From Mycolicibacterium setense (GTDB taxonomy: Bacteria > Actinomycetota > Actinomycetes > Mycobacteriales > Mycobacteriaceae): DNA of 64,000 nt. Of the stretch, positions 1-8,926 are shown one piece after another. The position numbers and the translations under genes were made by a program. Positions within the stretch are counted from its first letter, which is position 1; every line of letters begins with the position of its first letter. Below the pieces are notes generated by a model. The model was given only the letters and a program-made list of their open reading frames with translations, was not told the DNA's origin and searched no databases. Location of the stretch: positions 124,001-188,000 of the forward strand of contig NZ_JTJW01000005.1 of NCBI RefSeq assembly GCF_000805385.1, in the 5' to 3' direction.

Positions 1-1
1 C

Positions 2-580
2 GAGGAACGCAAAGGCGTTGCGTTGGCGCTGTGGAACAGCGAATTCCTGGACCTGGTACCACGATTCGACGAGGCGTTACGCTCCGCGCTTCTCGACGTT
101 CGTGTCGCTCAGCATTCATGGCGAGGTACGCCCACCTTGGACTACGTGGTTCGAGCCAGGGACGGCCGGCCCAAGGTATGGATGGGCGAGGACGCGCGGA
201 CATTCGGACCTTCAGAGCCGCCGATGTTTGACTCGCTACCTGGTCCGGCTCGCACATTCCTACGGCAGGTTCACGCTGGATTTACCACTCTCAACGGCAA
301 GTCGTGTGGGCTGATGCCTCCTTCCGACATGCAGACGCTTGCCGACAGCTGGAGCCACCCCGGCGACGGTGATGTTGCCGAGTGCTGGGATGCGTCGACC
401 TATCCGTTTCCCGGCACTCAGCGCCTACTACTCATCTCCGAGTACGGAGGTCACCCGTACTTGTTCATTTCACCGGATTTGCCGGCCGGGACTGCGGTTA
501 CATACTTCGAACCCGATTTCGAAGTCACATCGTTCGGCGGAGCGCTCGACGAGTTTTTGAACAAGCCACTGGGGTACTGA
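2..580 (+). CDS. Hypothetical protein, 5' end cut by window edge (SMI1/KNR4-like?)
   Basis: The reading frame is open from base 2, so the gene probably begins outside the window; the first in-window start is TTG at 23. About 190 residues are visible. The C-terminal part has the pattern of a small alpha/beta fold ending in a strand-rich tract (LLLISEYGGHPYLFIS) and a short acidic helix (GGALDEFLNKPLGY). This layout is reminiscent of SMI1/KNR4 (SUKH) immunity-type proteins, but I do not recognise a diagnostic motif. No signal peptide or membrane segment is seen in the visible part. The function is unknown and the SUKH idea is a weak inference. Confidence 0.55.
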   Translation, partial: EERKGVALALWNSEFLDLVPRFDEALRSALLDVRVAQHSWRGTPTLDYVVRARDGRPKVWMGEDARTFGPSEPPMFDSLPGPARTFLRQVHAGFTTLNGKSCGLMPPSDMQTLADSWSHPGDGDVAECWDASTYPFPGTQRLLLISEYGGHPYLFISPDLPAGTAVTYFEPDFEVTSFGGALDEFLNKPLGY

Positions 581-720
581 GTGATCACAACGCGGTTCGG
601 TGTCGTCGTGACGGGCCCACGGGTGAGGGCCATTCGGCGGAGGCAGCTGCCCGAGATCGTGCCGATGCCCAGTGACAATTGGCGCGCAGCCAACCCCAGC
701 AATCGCCGTAGGCTCAGCGC

Positions 721-1677
721 ATGCGACTCATCGCCGTTGCCGCCGCGCTGTTCGTCGCGCTGTCGGTTGGCGTGAGTGGTGGCTGCACCGGTGCGCCCGA
801 CCGTGAAGAGGAAGCGCTCGGCATTCGAGACCGCATCGCGGCGATGCCGGGAGTGGAAGATGTCGACCTGATCTATGACAACGGCATCCTCGAGGGCACA
901 CGGTTCGAACTCAAGGTCGACATGGCGCGGGCCAGTGATGAGCAGGTCGGCGCGGTCGCCGCGCAACTCGACGAGCTACGCGGCGATGACTTCGCAAAGT
1001 TCAGCCAGCGGATGGAAATCGGTGTGGCCGAAGGGACCTCGGTCTCGGGAAGCGGCGGTCTGCCCGACGGTATCGACCAGCTGACCGGACTGCTGCGTCG
1101 CCTTCGTTCAGACGCTCCGGCTGGTGAAATCAGATGGTCCGGTGGCGCCGCGTCGGGCACATCGAAGATACGGATCATGGAGGCCGAGAAACCGGGTGCC
1201 GCGGTCGACGCCGTCCTGCGCATCTTCGCCGACCGGACGCCCAGTGACATCGAAGTCTCCGCGGCTGACCGGGTCGCCGACCCGCACTGGATGATCGTCA
1301 ACCGGTTGAGTCTCGCCGATAAGCAGCGCATCGACGGGCAATTGGCCGCGGCGGCGCCTGCTGATCCAGGCTGGATCGGGGTCCGGGACGGGAGGATCGA
1401 ACGCCTGACCTTCAGCGTGCCGGCCCCGGCGACCGCTTATGAGGACGTGGTGCGGACCATTCACGGGATCGAGGCGGGCCCGGCACATCCGGTCAGCCTC
1501 CTCTGGCACTGGGCCGACGATCCGTCCCGCTTCAACGAGCCGCGCTGGGCAGGCAGCGCCATGATCGGCAAGTGCGACTACGTCAACGGCGACCGCACCA
1601 AGTCCGAACCGCTCCTCCCCGACGCATTGGCGCTGCAACAGCGCATCCGCGACGAGTTCGACACCTGCCTCAAATAG
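721..1677 (+). CDS. Predicted secreted lipoprotein of unknown function
   Basis: This 318-residue protein starts with a basic residue, a hydrophobic stretch (residues 4-19) and a lipobox ending in SGGC at about residue 22, so it should be lipid-modified and anchored outside the cytoplasmic membrane. The mature part has no motif that I can name. It alternates acidic helices and short strands, including a region around residues 40-70 (GVEDVDLIYDNG) that looks like a ferredoxin-like alpha/beta repeat. It stands alone, followed 19 bases later by a convergent gene. Functions such as cell-wall scaffolding are possible, but nothing in the sequence shows them. Confidence 0.75.
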   Translation: MRLIAVAAALFVALSVGVSGGCTGAPDREEEALGIRDRIAAMPGVEDVDLIYDNGILEGTRFELKVDMARASDEQVGAVAAQLDELRGDDFAKFSQRMEIGVAEGTSVSGSGGLPDGIDQLTGLLRRLRSDAPAGEIRWSGGAASGTSKIRIMEAEKPGAAVDAVLRIFADRTPSDIEVSAADRVADPHWMIVNRLSLADKQRIDGQLAAAAPADPGWIGVRDGRIERLTFSVPAPATAYEDVVRTIHGIEAGPAHPVSLLWHWADDPSRFNEPRWAGSAMIGKCDYVNGDRTKSEPLLPDALALQQRIRDEFDTCLK

Positions 1678-1696
1678 CAGTGGATCCCACGTCCGG

Positions 1697-2188
1697 TCAC
1701 GGGGCGCCGGCTGGCGTCAACCGGATGGCGGCCAGGTGCTCACGATCGACTGCCTCGGTGAACTCCTGCAGCGTAGGGATGCGGTGATCGCGGAACGTCA
1801 ACCCCATCATCCGCTGCGCGCGTTTTACGCCGTAGAACTCGGCGCTGCGCCGGCACAAGGCTGCGACGGTCGCAGGGTCCGTGATGAGTTCGCCCCGCAT
1901 GGTCGTGGTCTGGCCGTCGTATAGGACTTCGGCAGGGGCGCCGTCGCGGAAGTTGTGTTTCCACGGCGCGTCGGTGATGGCGTAGAGCGTGTTGTCGATG
2001 AGGTGCGCGCTCAACGGAATCGCATACCGCCGTCCGGTCTTTCGGCCGCGGACCGTCACCACCATGAACTGCTTGCGTGTGGGCCCGGCGAGCGGTGTGC
2101 GCAGCAGGAACCGCAAAGTCGGGTTGACGACACGCATCATGACCGCCGGCGGATGTGCCAGGGTGATCGCGGGTGGCAGCTCTGTCAT
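1697..2188 (-). CDS. Nitroreductase/deazaflavin-dependent oxidoreductase (DDN/Rv3547-like)
   Basis: The protein is 163 residues, within the normal size of the actinobacterial split-barrel family that binds cofactor F420 (for example Ddn). Recognisable features are the strand-turn signature VTVRGRKTGRRYAIPL near residues 45-60, which in the family helps hold the deazaflavin, and WKHNFRDGAPAEV near 78-90. A helical C-terminus follows (RMMGLTFRDHRIPTLQEF). The usual role is F420H2-dependent reduction of quinones or nitro compounds at or near the membrane; the substrate cannot be read from sequence. It is convergent with the upstream lipoprotein gene and divergent from the acyl-CoA synthetase gene. 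Confidence 0.85.
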   Translation of the reverse strand: MTELPPAITLAHPPAVMMRVVNPTLRFLLRTPLAGPTRKQFMVVTVRGRKTGRRYAIPLSAHLIDNTLYAITDAPWKHNFRDGAPAEVLYDGQTTTMRGELITDPATVAALCRRSAEFYGVKRAQRMMGLTFRDHRIPTLQEFTEAVDREHLAAIRLTPAGAP

Positions 2189-2306
2189 GCCCTCACGCTA
2201 GGCCGATTGCCGGGCGTTGCCCAGGATTCAGATTGCCCGCGGCGACCCCGCCCGTGATGGGCCCCGACCCTGCTACTGTCCAGCGCAATCGGCGAGGGGC
2301 AGGGTC

Positions 2307-3956
2307 ATGAACGCAATAGCCGGAATTCGGCAGATGATGGGTCAGATCTTCGAGTCGGGGCATGCGGTCGTACGCCTCGTCGACCGGGGCATCATCGAGC
2401 CCCTGGATATCGGCGCCGTTGTGCGCAGCGCCAAACTTGCCCGCCAGTTCGGGCCGCAGGCCACCATGGCGATCCAGGGCGGGCGCCGGTATGCGGACCT
2501 GCCGGCGATCGTCGACGAACGCGGCGCGTTGACCTATAAGCAGGTCGACGACCAGTCGTGGGCGTTGGCGCACGGCCTGCAGCGCCTGGGGCTCAAGGAG
2601 GGCTCCGTTGTCGGGCTGCTGTGCCGGGATCATCGCGGCCTGATCATCGCGATGGCCGGCTGCGGCAAACTCGGTGTGCGACTGGTGCTGATGAACACCG
2701 GCTTCGCCAAGCCGCAGTTCGCGGAGGTCTGCGCCCGCGAGGGTGTCAGCGTGGTGATGCACGACAGCGAGTTCCTCGGCCTGCTCGACGCGCTGCCCGC
2801 TGAGCTTCCGCGGATCCTGACCTGGGTCGACGACGGTGCCCAATTACCCGAGGGCGCGCAGACCATCGAGGACATCGTGGCGGCGAATCCTGCCGAACCG
2901 CTGCCCCCGCCGAGCAAGCCCGGCGGGTCGGTCATCCTCACCAGCGGCACCACCGGTCTGCCCAAGGGCGCTCCGCGGGACACCGTGTCCCCGTTTGCGA
3001 CCGCGCAGATCGTCGACCGAGTTCCGTTCCCCCGCAAGGGAACCATGGTGATCGTCTCGCCGATCTTCCACAGCACCGGCTGGGCCACCTACCTGGTCGG
3101 GGCGGCGCTGGGTAACAAGGTGGTGACCGCGCGGCGGTTCAACGCCGAGGGCACGCTGAAGCTGATGGCCGAGCACAAGGCCGACATGTTGGTGGCAGTG
3201 CCGACGATGCTGCACCGGATGGTCGAACTGGGCCCCGAGGTGATCGCCAAGTACGACACGTCGGCGCTGAAGGTGATCCTGATCGCCGGGTCGGCGCTGA
3301 GCCCGGACCTGTCCACCCGGGTGCAGGACGTCTTCGGCGATGTCTTGTACAACATGTACGGCTCCACCGAGTGCGCCATCGCCACCATCGCGACTCCGGC
3401 CGAATTGCGGGCCGCGCCGGGAACCGCGGGGCGTGCCCCGGTGACCTGCGAGGTGGTGCTCTACGACGAGAACGATCAGCGCGTCGAGGGGGCCAACCGT
3501 CGCGGCCGGATCTTCATCCGCAATGGCGCGCCGTTTCAGGGCTATACCGATGGCCGCACCAAGCAGATCATCGACGGCTACATGTCCAGCGGCGACATGG
3601 GTCATTTCGACGCCGACGGACTGTTGTTCGTCGACGGTCGCGACGACGACATGATCGTCTCCGGCGGCGAGAACGTCTTCCCGCAGGAGGTGGAGAACCT
3701 GCTCGAGGAACGCGACGACATCGCCGAGGTGGCGGTGGTCGGTGTGGATGATGTCGAGTTCGGAAAACGGTTGCGGGCCTTCGTTGTTCCGGAACCTGGC
3801 GCCAGTCCCGACGGGGCCGAGATCAAGCAGTACGTGAAGGACAATCTGGCTCGGCACAAGGTGCCCCGCGATGTGGTGTTCATCGAGGAGCTGCCGCGCA
3901 ATGCCACCGGTAAGCTGCTGCGCCGGGTGCTGGTCGAGATGGACGTCGATTCCTAG
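2307..3956 (+). CDS. Acyl-CoA synthetase (FadD-type, AMP-forming)
   Basis: This is a 549-residue member of the ANL adenylating superfamily, which activates a carboxylic acid with ATP to an acyl-AMP and then transfers it to CoA. The ATP-binding P-loop TSGTTGLPKG lies near residue 213. The adenylate motif YGSTE is near residue 351, a GDMGHFDADG segment near 431, and a hinge/C-terminal domain carries the catalytic-lysine region NATGKLLRRVL at the end. An in-frame upstream start at 2217 exists, but ATG 2307 has a GAGGGGCAG ribosome-binding stretch just before it and gives the usual family length. The acid substrate (fatty acid or cholesterol side chain) cannot be told. Confidence 0.9.
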   Translation: MNAIAGIRQMMGQIFESGHAVVRLVDRGIIEPLDIGAVVRSAKLARQFGPQATMAIQGGRRYADLPAIVDERGALTYKQVDDQSWALAHGLQRLGLKEGSVVGLLCRDHRGLIIAMAGCGKLGVRLVLMNTGFAKPQFAEVCAREGVSVVMHDSEFLGLLDALPAELPRILTWVDDGAQLPEGAQTIEDIVAANPAEPLPPPSKPGGSVILTSGTTGLPKGAPRDTVSPFATAQIVDRVPFPRKGTMVIVSPIFHSTGWATYLVGAALGNKVVTARRFNAEGTLKLMAEHKADMLVAVPTMLHRMVELGPEVIAKYDTSALKVILIAGSALSPDLSTRVQDVFGDVLYNMYGSTECAIATIATPAELRAAPGTAGRAPVTCEVVLYDENDQRVEGANRRGRIFIRNGAPFQGYTDGRTKQIIDGYMSSGDMGHFDADGLLFVDGRDDDMIVSGGENVFPQEVENLLEERDDIAEVAVVGVDDVEFGKRLRAFVVPEPGASPDGAEIKQYVKDNLARHKVPRDVVFIEELPRNATGKLLRRVLVEMDVDS

Positions 3957-3995
3957 TCGATTGCGGCCGGCGGCGCTGCGCGCCACCATGGCGGT

Positions 3996-4742
3996 ATGGC
4001 CGGCTTCGTAGAAATCCGGGCCTACGCCGAGCTCAACGACTTTCTCGGCCCCGAGTCGCGGGGCCGGGCCGTGCGCCGTCCCTGCCAGAGCCATCAGACC
4101 GTCAAGGATGTTCTTGAGGCGATGGGCATTCCGCACACCGAGATCGACCTGATCCTGGTGAACGGGGCTCCGGTGGGCTTCGAGCACCGGCCGGCAGCCG
4201 GGGATCGCATCGCGGTGTATCCGATGTTCGAGGCGCTCGACATCGGGTCGACGGCCCGGCTGCGCCCGGAGCCGCTACGTGATCCGCGGTTCGTGATCGA
4301 CGTCAACCTCGGTCGCCTGGCGCGGCTGCTGCGGGTGCTCGGTTTCGACGTGTGGTGGTCCAACGACGCCGACGATCAAACGCTGGCCGACATCAGCCTG
4401 GAGCAGCAGCGGATCCTGCTGACGCGCGACCGTGGCCTGTTGAAGCGTCGCGCGATCACGCACGGCTTGTTCGTCCATTCCCAGCAGCCGGAGGAGCAGA
4501 CGCTGGAGGTGCTGCGGCGGCTGGATCTGCGACGGCGGGTTGCGCCGTTCACCCGGTGCGTGCGGTGCAACGGCACATTGGTCCCGGTGACGAAGGAGCA
4601 GGTGATCGATCGCCTTGAGCCACTGACCCGCCGCTATTACGACGAATTCGGTCGCTGCACGAACTGCGGGCAAATCTATTGGCCCGGAGCGCATTTCGAA
4701 AGATTGACCAGTCTCGTCGATGGAGTCCTCGACCAACTCTGA
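3996..4742 (+). CDS. Mut7-C ubiquitin/RNase domain protein
   Basis: The 248-residue protein has two parts. Residues 1-80 form a ThiS/ubiquitin-like beta-grasp domain with the typical LVNGAPVGFEHRPAAGDRI segment. Residues 88-240 form a Mut7-C PIN-like RNase domain with FVIDVNLGRLARLLRVLGFD, ILLTRDRGLLKR and a zinc ribbon made of CVRC and CTNC. The conserved aspartates (VID, TRD) fit metal-dependent RNA cleavage, as proposed for the family. The gene follows the acyl-CoA synthetase gene with 39 bases between them and may be co-transcribed. The RNA target is unknown. Confidence 0.88.
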   Translation: MAGFVEIRAYAELNDFLGPESRGRAVRRPCQSHQTVKDVLEAMGIPHTEIDLILVNGAPVGFEHRPAAGDRIAVYPMFEALDIGSTARLRPEPLRDPRFVIDVNLGRLARLLRVLGFDVWWSNDADDQTLADISLEQQRILLTRDRGLLKRRAITHGLFVHSQQPEEQTLEVLRRLDLRRRVAPFTRCVRCNGTLVPVTKEQVIDRLEPLTRRYYDEFGRCTNCGQIYWPGAHFERLTSLVDGVLDQL

Positions 4743-4849
4743 TCGGCCGGCGTCGCTCCCGTTCTCAATATACGGGTGGGGGTGGGGCTTGTGGCAAGGC
4801 CCCTGACGTGCTGCACAATCTGTCGATCCGTGACGAGATGGGGGAGTTT

Positions 4850-5278
4850 GTGACGAGTACGCCGAAACCGTTTGAAGTGCACGAGTCGGGTCCGCTGCTG
4901 CACGGCACCAAGGCCGATCTGGCGGTCGGTGATCGCCTGGTGCCCGGACGCGAATCGAATTACCAAGCCGGGCGAATCATGAACCACGTGTACGTCACCC
5001 GAACATTGGATGCCGCGGTGTGGGGAGCCGAGATGGCGGTCGGTGAGGGGCGGGGCCGCATCTACATCGTCGAACCCGAGGGTGCGCTGGAGGACGACCC
5101 GAACGTGACCGACAAGAAGCTGCCCGGCAACCCGACCCACTCCTACCGGACCCGTGAGCCGGTGAAGATCGTCGGTGAGATCACCGACTGGGTAGGGCAT
5201 TCGCCCGAGCAGCTGCAAGGTATGCGGGACACCTTGGCTGATCTTCGCCGGCAAGGGCTCGACGTCATCTACGACTGA
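4850..5278 (+). CDS. arr: NAD+-rifampin ADP-ribosyltransferase (rifamycin resistance)
   Basis: Arr transfers ADP-ribose from NAD+ to the C23 hydroxyl of rifamycins and inactivates them. The 142-residue product matches the short Arr family closely: HESGPLLHGTKADLAVGD at the N-terminus, NYQ, MNHVYVTRTLDAAVWGAE, DDPNVTDKKLPGNPT and the closing GEITDW. The family's His, Tyr and Asp active-site residues are present in HGTKAD, SNYQ and EDDPN. GTG 4850 follows GGGGAG by three bases and gives the length of the mycobacterial enzymes (about 143); ATG 4838 in the same frame is the alternative. The copy is in ordinary chromosome, not on a mobile element. It ends just before a perfect hairpin. Confidence 0.93.
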   Translation: MTSTPKPFEVHESGPLLHGTKADLAVGDRLVPGRESNYQAGRIMNHVYVTRTLDAAVWGAEMAVGEGRGRIYIVEPEGALEDDPNVTDKKLPGNPTHSYRTREPVKIVGEITDWVGHSPEQLQGMRDTLADLRRQGLDVIYD

Positions 5279-5293
5279 TCCGCCGTGGCAAGT

Positions 5294-5328
5294 GGTCCGG
5301 GGCCGCCCACGCAGGGCGGCCCCGGACC
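5294..5328. terminator. Bidirectional hairpin terminator between arr and the convergent DUF4352-type gene
   Basis: GGTCCGGGGCCGCCC is followed by the loop ACGCA and the exact reverse complement GGGCGGCCCCGGACC: 15 perfect base pairs with a five-base loop. It lies between two convergent stop codons. There is no T-tract, as is common for mycobacterial hairpins. Confidence 0.85.
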
Positions 5329-5335
5329 GCACCGG

Positions 5336-5980
5336 CTACGGCGTCAGCTCCACGGTGACGCCTCCGGAGAACATCGAGTCGTGCAGTTCGATGCGTGCCG
5401 GCACCGCGGCCGCCGGCATGTCGTAGACCAGAGACACGTCGACGGCATTGCCGGGGTTGATGTCATCCCACACCGGGATGTCTGAATCGCCCAACGCGAT
5501 CTGAGCTGATGAATCGCTTTCGAAACTGCGGCCCTGGGTGTCGAACAACTTCTGGTTCGACGGGCTGAATCCCTGCGCGCGGTCACCGATGTTCTCCACG
5601 CTGACCGTCACGATCACGAACTGGCCCTGCGCCTGTTCCCGCAGGTACGGATTGTCGCCGACCTCGGCCAGCCCGGGCCGCACCGTCTTGACGACGAACT
5701 GGAACTTGCCGTCGCGCACGGGCGTGTTGAGCTTCGCGGCCGGGGTCTCCTCCTCGGTAGGTGCCTGTGCGGCAAGCGCGGCGCCGGCCGTGCGATCGGC
5801 GTCCTCCTTCTTGTCGTTGTCGGAGAAGACGGATGCCAGGGCCATGAACGCGACGGCGCCGATGACCAGTGCGGGCCATTTGCGCTTCTTGGCGCGGGCC
5901 GGCAGCGGCGCGTACTGGTTGGGAAACCCCTGCGCGGCAGGCTGATTCGGATCACCGGGTTGCGGATACGGGTGGCTCAT
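5336..5980 (-). CDS. Membrane-anchored DUF4352-type protein
   Basis: This 214-residue protein starts with a proline-rich cytoplasmic tail ([18 protein letters not shown]), then a basic stretch and one membrane helix ([16 protein letters not shown], about residues 36-51). An acidic linker leads to an extracytoplasmic beta-sandwich that matches DUF4352/telomeric-repeat-factor-like immunoglobulin folds: [28 protein letters not shown] and [15 protein letters not shown] 5980 has AAGGA eight to nine bases upstream on this strand, and its N-terminus is typical of the family, so a longer reading frame to 6484 was rejected. The role is unknown; such proteins are usually surface or stress-related. Confidence 0.85.
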   Translation of the reverse strand: MSHPYPQPGDPNQPAAQGFPNQYAPLPARAKKRKWPALVIGAVAFMALASVFSDNDKKEDADRTAGAALAAQAPTEEETPAAKLNTPVRDGKFQFVVKTVRPGLAEVGDNPYLREQAQGQFVIVTVSVENIGDRAQGFSPSNQKLFDTQGRSFESDSSAQIALGDSDIPVWDDINPGNAVDVSLVYDMPAAAVPARIELHDSMFSGGVTVELTP

Positions 5981-6260
5981 GAGCGTGTTCCTTCTGTCTG
6001 GCGCCTGAGCACCAGTGCCAGGCGAACAGGCGAACGTACAACCCGGTGCCGACAAGTTCTCTCCGGCGGCCGGACGCCGCCGCGACAAGATGGGCCGCTC
6101 GTTCGGCGACCTCACGGCCCGCTGGTGTCGGGATGAGCGGTGATCTGCATCGTGCTCAAGGTCTGGACTGAAAACCTGAACGACACCGTCGGTGGCGGCA
6201 TTGTGCGCGTCGGTCCGTTCGCTCGATACGGGGATTTGGCCCCAGCCCCCGTACCCTTCC

Positions 6261-7682
6261 ATGGTGACCGCGATCGATCCCGACCAGCTCAGCACGTGCC
6301 TGCGGGTGCTTTCCGAGGTGCATGAACTGCCGCCCGAGCACCCCGACGCCGTTGCTGTGCGCCGGGCCACCGCGAAGATGTTCAAGGCGGTCAAGAAGGC
6401 CCGTCGGGACGCCAGACGGGAAGCGGTCGCGGCCGCTGACCGGGCCGTCATCGCCGCGACCGCCACCGGTGCGCCCGGACGCATCGACGACGAAACTCAG
6501 GGTCTGCCGTTGGTGTCCACCGCGGTCGGGGCCAGTGCGGGCACGCTGCTGCGCTCGCGGGCCTGCTACATCTGCAAGACCCACCACACCGTGGTCGACG
6601 CGTTCTACCACCAGCTTTGTCCGGAATGCGCCGCGGTCAACCGGGCCAAGCGCGATGCCCGCACCGACCTGACGGGGCGCCGGGCCCTGCTCACCGGCGG
6701 GCGCGCCAAGATCGGCATGTACATCGCGCTGCGGCTGCTGCGCGACGGCGCGCACACCACGATCACCACCCGCTTTCCCAACGATGCGGTACGCCGCTTC
6801 GCCGCGATGGAGGACAGTGCCGACTGGTTGCACCGCCTGCGGGTGGTCGGAATCGACCTGCGCGACCCGGCGCAGGTGGTCGCCCTGGCCGACGAGGTTG
6901 CCGCGCAGGGGCCGCTGGACATCCTGATCAACAACGCCGCACAGACGGTGCGCCGCCCGGCCGGCTCGTATGCCGCACTGGTCGAGGCTGAGCGCACCCC
7001 GCCGCCGGCGCTGGTGGACGTGATCACCTTCGATCACGTCAGTGACGCGCACCCGCATGCCCTGGCCGGCAGCCTCGGCGAGCACCCCTCGGCGCATGCT
7101 GTGACGTCGCTTGCACTGGAAGCCCGCAGTGCGTCACCGGAGCGGATCGCCGCCGGGACTGCCATCGACGCCGGTGGGCTGCTGCCCGATACCGCATCGG
7201 TCAACAGCTGGACCCAGCGCGTGCACGAGGTCGACGCGATGGAGCTCCTCGAGGTGCAGCTGTGCAATCAGACCGCGCCGTTCATTTTGGTGAGCCGGCT
7301 GCGCCCGTCGTTGGCCGCCTCCTCGGCCCGGCGCAAGTACGTGGTGAACGTGTCGGCGATGGAAGGCCAGTTCGGCCGGGGCTACAAGGGGCCCGGGCAT
7401 CCGCACACCAACATGGCCAAGGCCGCGCTGAACATGCTGACCCGCACGAGCGCGGGGGAGATGCTCGAGCAGGACGGCATCTTGATGACCGCCGTCGACA
7501 CCGGCTGGATCACCGACGAGCGTCCCCACCCGACCAAGCTGCGGCTGGCCGAGGAAGGCTTCCATGCCCCGCTGGATCTGGTGGATGGCGCTGCGCGCGT
7601 GTATGACCCGATTGTGCGCGGGGAGTTGGGCGAGGACCTGTATGGGTGTTTCTTGAAGGATTACTCGCCGGCGAGTTGGTAG
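6261..7682 (+). CDS. SDR-family oxidoreductase with N-terminal zinc-knuckle region
   Basis: The 473-residue protein has an N-terminal helical region, then a CYICKTHH...CPECA segment (about residues 102-126) that could bind zinc. A Rossmann domain follows, starting at [20 protein letters not shown] with the Gly-rich nucleotide loop, then DILINNAAQ and NVSAMEG. At the place of the classical Tyr-x3-Lys pair the sequence reads HTNMAK, so the lysine is kept but the tyrosine is replaced. The enzyme may therefore be atypical or act on an unusual substrate. ATG 6261 has no clear Shine-Dalgarno sequence and may be leaderless. The substrate is unknown. Confidence 0.8.
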   Translation: MVTAIDPDQLSTCLRVLSEVHELPPEHPDAVAVRRATAKMFKAVKKARRDARREAVAAADRAVIAATATGAPGRIDDETQGLPLVSTAVGASAGTLLRSRACYICKTHHTVVDAFYHQLCPECAAVNRAKRDARTDLTGRRALLTGGRAKIGMYIALRLLRDGAHTTITTRFPNDAVRRFAAMEDSADWLHRLRVVGIDLRDPAQVVALADEVAAQGPLDILINNAAQTVRRPAGSYAALVEAERTPPPALVDVITFDHVSDAHPHALAGSLGEHPSAHAVTSLALEARSASPERIAAGTAIDAGGLLPDTASVNSWTQRVHEVDAMELLEVQLCNQTAPFILVSRLRPSLAASSARRKYVVNVSAMEGQFGRGYKGPGHPHTNMAKAALNMLTRTSAGEMLEQDGILMTAVDTGWITDERPHPTKLRLAEEGFHAPLDLVDGAARVYDPIVRGELGEDLYGCFLKDYSPASW

Positions 7683-7706
7683 AGACTTCGCGCCCGGCTT
7701 CGGCAT

Positions 7707-8231
7707 CTATCGGGTGCAGCGCGCTCGCAGAACGTCGTGCTGCGCAGCGGACTCTGGGCAGGCATCTGCGGCTTTCCTTGTGCCAGCGCGTAATTCAGCG
7801 ATGCGGGCGATCACGTCGTCGTAGCACAATCCGGATTCGGCGAGCAGGGACCCGATCACTGTGCCTGTCCTGCCCTTCCCACCCCAGCAGTGCACGTATA
7901 CGTTTCGGCCGGCATCCAACTCGGAGTGGATACGCGCAAGGATTGCGTCGTAGCCTGCATCATCGATGACGCCGTAGTCGGGAATCGGATGCGCGAAGTA
8001 CCGCGCTGTGCGCCCGGAGTTCTCGGCTGCCGCTCGGAGAAGTTCTCGGTAGGGCGTCAGACGGTCACCGTCTGTGGTGAGGTCGATGACGGTGTCGATT
8101 CCGGCGTCGAGTAGGGCGCGGATCTTGGCTTGTGCGTTCTCGGGTGTGGTGGCACCCGGGTATTCGCCGGCGAGCAGCCGGTTCGGCTGGACCCACCACG
8201 CGTGAAGGACATCGTCGTGCGGCCACTCCAT
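7707..8231 (-). CDS. Dual-specificity/tyrosine-type protein phosphatase
   Basis: The 174-residue protein contains the cysteine-phosphatase P-loop HCWGGKGRTGTV (HCx5R) near residues 115-126. An upstream aspartate in the HPIPDYG loop could act as general acid. The N-terminal part (VQPNRLLAGEYPGA) is typical of small bacterial cyclin-dependent-kinase-inhibitor-like or dual-specificity phosphatases. I chose the ATG at 8231 because the frame upstream of it overlaps the TetR gene and has no coding character. The natural substrate is unknown. It ends 24 bases from the convergent SDR gene. Confidence 0.85.
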   Translation of the reverse strand: MEWPHDDVLHAWWVQPNRLLAGEYPGATTPENAQAKIRALLDAGIDTVIDLTTDGDRLTPYRELLRAAAENSGRTARYFAHPIPDYGVIDDAGYDAILARIHSELDAGRNVYVHCWGGKGRTGTVIGSLLAESGLCYDDVIARIAELRAGTRKAADACPESAAQHDVLRARCTR

Positions 8232-8250
8232 GTTGCAGAGGTTAGCGACC

Positions 8251-8829
8251 TCAGGCGAGCTGGCCGAGCGCCGCTGCGACCGCGGCGCGGACCGTGGTGG
8301 AAACGGCTTCCGGGGACGACGCGTCGAACTTGCCGTCGAGGTGCAGGAAGGCGAGGCCGTGCACGAGCGCCCACACGGCATTCGCCATCGCATCCGGATC
8401 TGATGTGGGAATCGCCTGCTGCACAATCGATCTGAGGTACTCGCTGATGGCCTCCACGGCGGCGACCCGTTCGGGGCTGGTGGGGTCGCAGGGTTCGGCG
8501 AACATGGCCCGGAACAGGCCAGGGCGTTTCAGCGCAAAGTTCACGTAGGCGATGGCGATGTCGGCGAGATCGTTCGGCGTTTTCGGAGCGGGGCTCGCCG
8601 CTGCCAATTGGCCGGCCAGATCCCGATAGCCCACCGCGGCGACCGCGGACAACAACGCGTCACGGTCGGCGAAATGCCGATAGGGCGCGGCGGTGGACAC
8701 GCCCGCGCGCCGGGCCGCCGCGCGCAACGAGAGCTCGGTCGCGCCGCCCTCCTCGAGCAGCTCCAGGGCGGCCTGCACGAGCGCGCTGGGCAGGTCGCCG
8801 TGGTGATACGACCTCGTTGACGTGGGCAT
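8251..8829 (-). CDS. TetR/AcrR-family repressor with a WHG-type C-terminal domain
   Basis: This is a 192-residue TetR-family regulator. The N-terminal helix-turn-helix is clear (LSLRAAARRAGVSTAAPYRHFADRD, residues about 33-57, with the typical YRHF). The C-terminal half contains AMANAVWALVHGLAFLHLDG, the tryptophan-His-Gly signature of the WHG ligand-binding domain. The gene diverges from an Old Yellow Enzyme operon, and a near-perfect inverted repeat lies between them, so the protein most likely represses both itself and that operon until a small, possibly aromatic or electrophilic, ligand binds. Confidence 0.9.
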   Translation of the reverse strand: MPTSTRSYHHGDLPSALVQAALELLEEGGATELSLRAAARRAGVSTAAPYRHFADRDALLSAVAAVGYRDLAGQLAAASPAPKTPNDLADIAIAYVNFALKRPGLFRAMFAEPCDPTSPERVAAVEAISEYLRSIVQQAIPTSDPDAMANAVWALVHGLAFLHLDGKFDASSPEAVSTTVRAAVAAALGQLA

Positions 8830-8848
8830 TCGGGACCTACCTCACAAG

Positions 8849-8910
8849 TGTTGACACCGCTTACATCTTGGTCGTATGTTAGCACCCAGTAGAAGTAAGC
8901 ACTGTCAACA
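8849..8910. promoter_or_regulatory. Divergent promoter/operator of the TetR gene and the OYE operon
   Basis: TGTTGACACCGCTTAC (8849-8864) faces its inverted partner at 8895-8910, which reads TGTTGACAGTGCTTAC on the minus strand: 14 of 16 bases are identical. Each arm contains a TTGACA hexamer, so the two arms can serve as -35 boxes of divergent promoters. A possible plus-strand -10 is TATGTT at 8875-8880. Regulation by the adjacent TetR protein is inferred from position. Confidence 0.7.
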
Positions 8911-8926
8911 TCGTTAGGGAGTTCGC

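Noticed and set aside
2844..4187. Long minus-strand open frame of 447 codons
   Set aside because: It is antisense to the acyl-CoA synthetase gene and has no domain pattern. High-GC DNA commonly leaves the opposite strand open.
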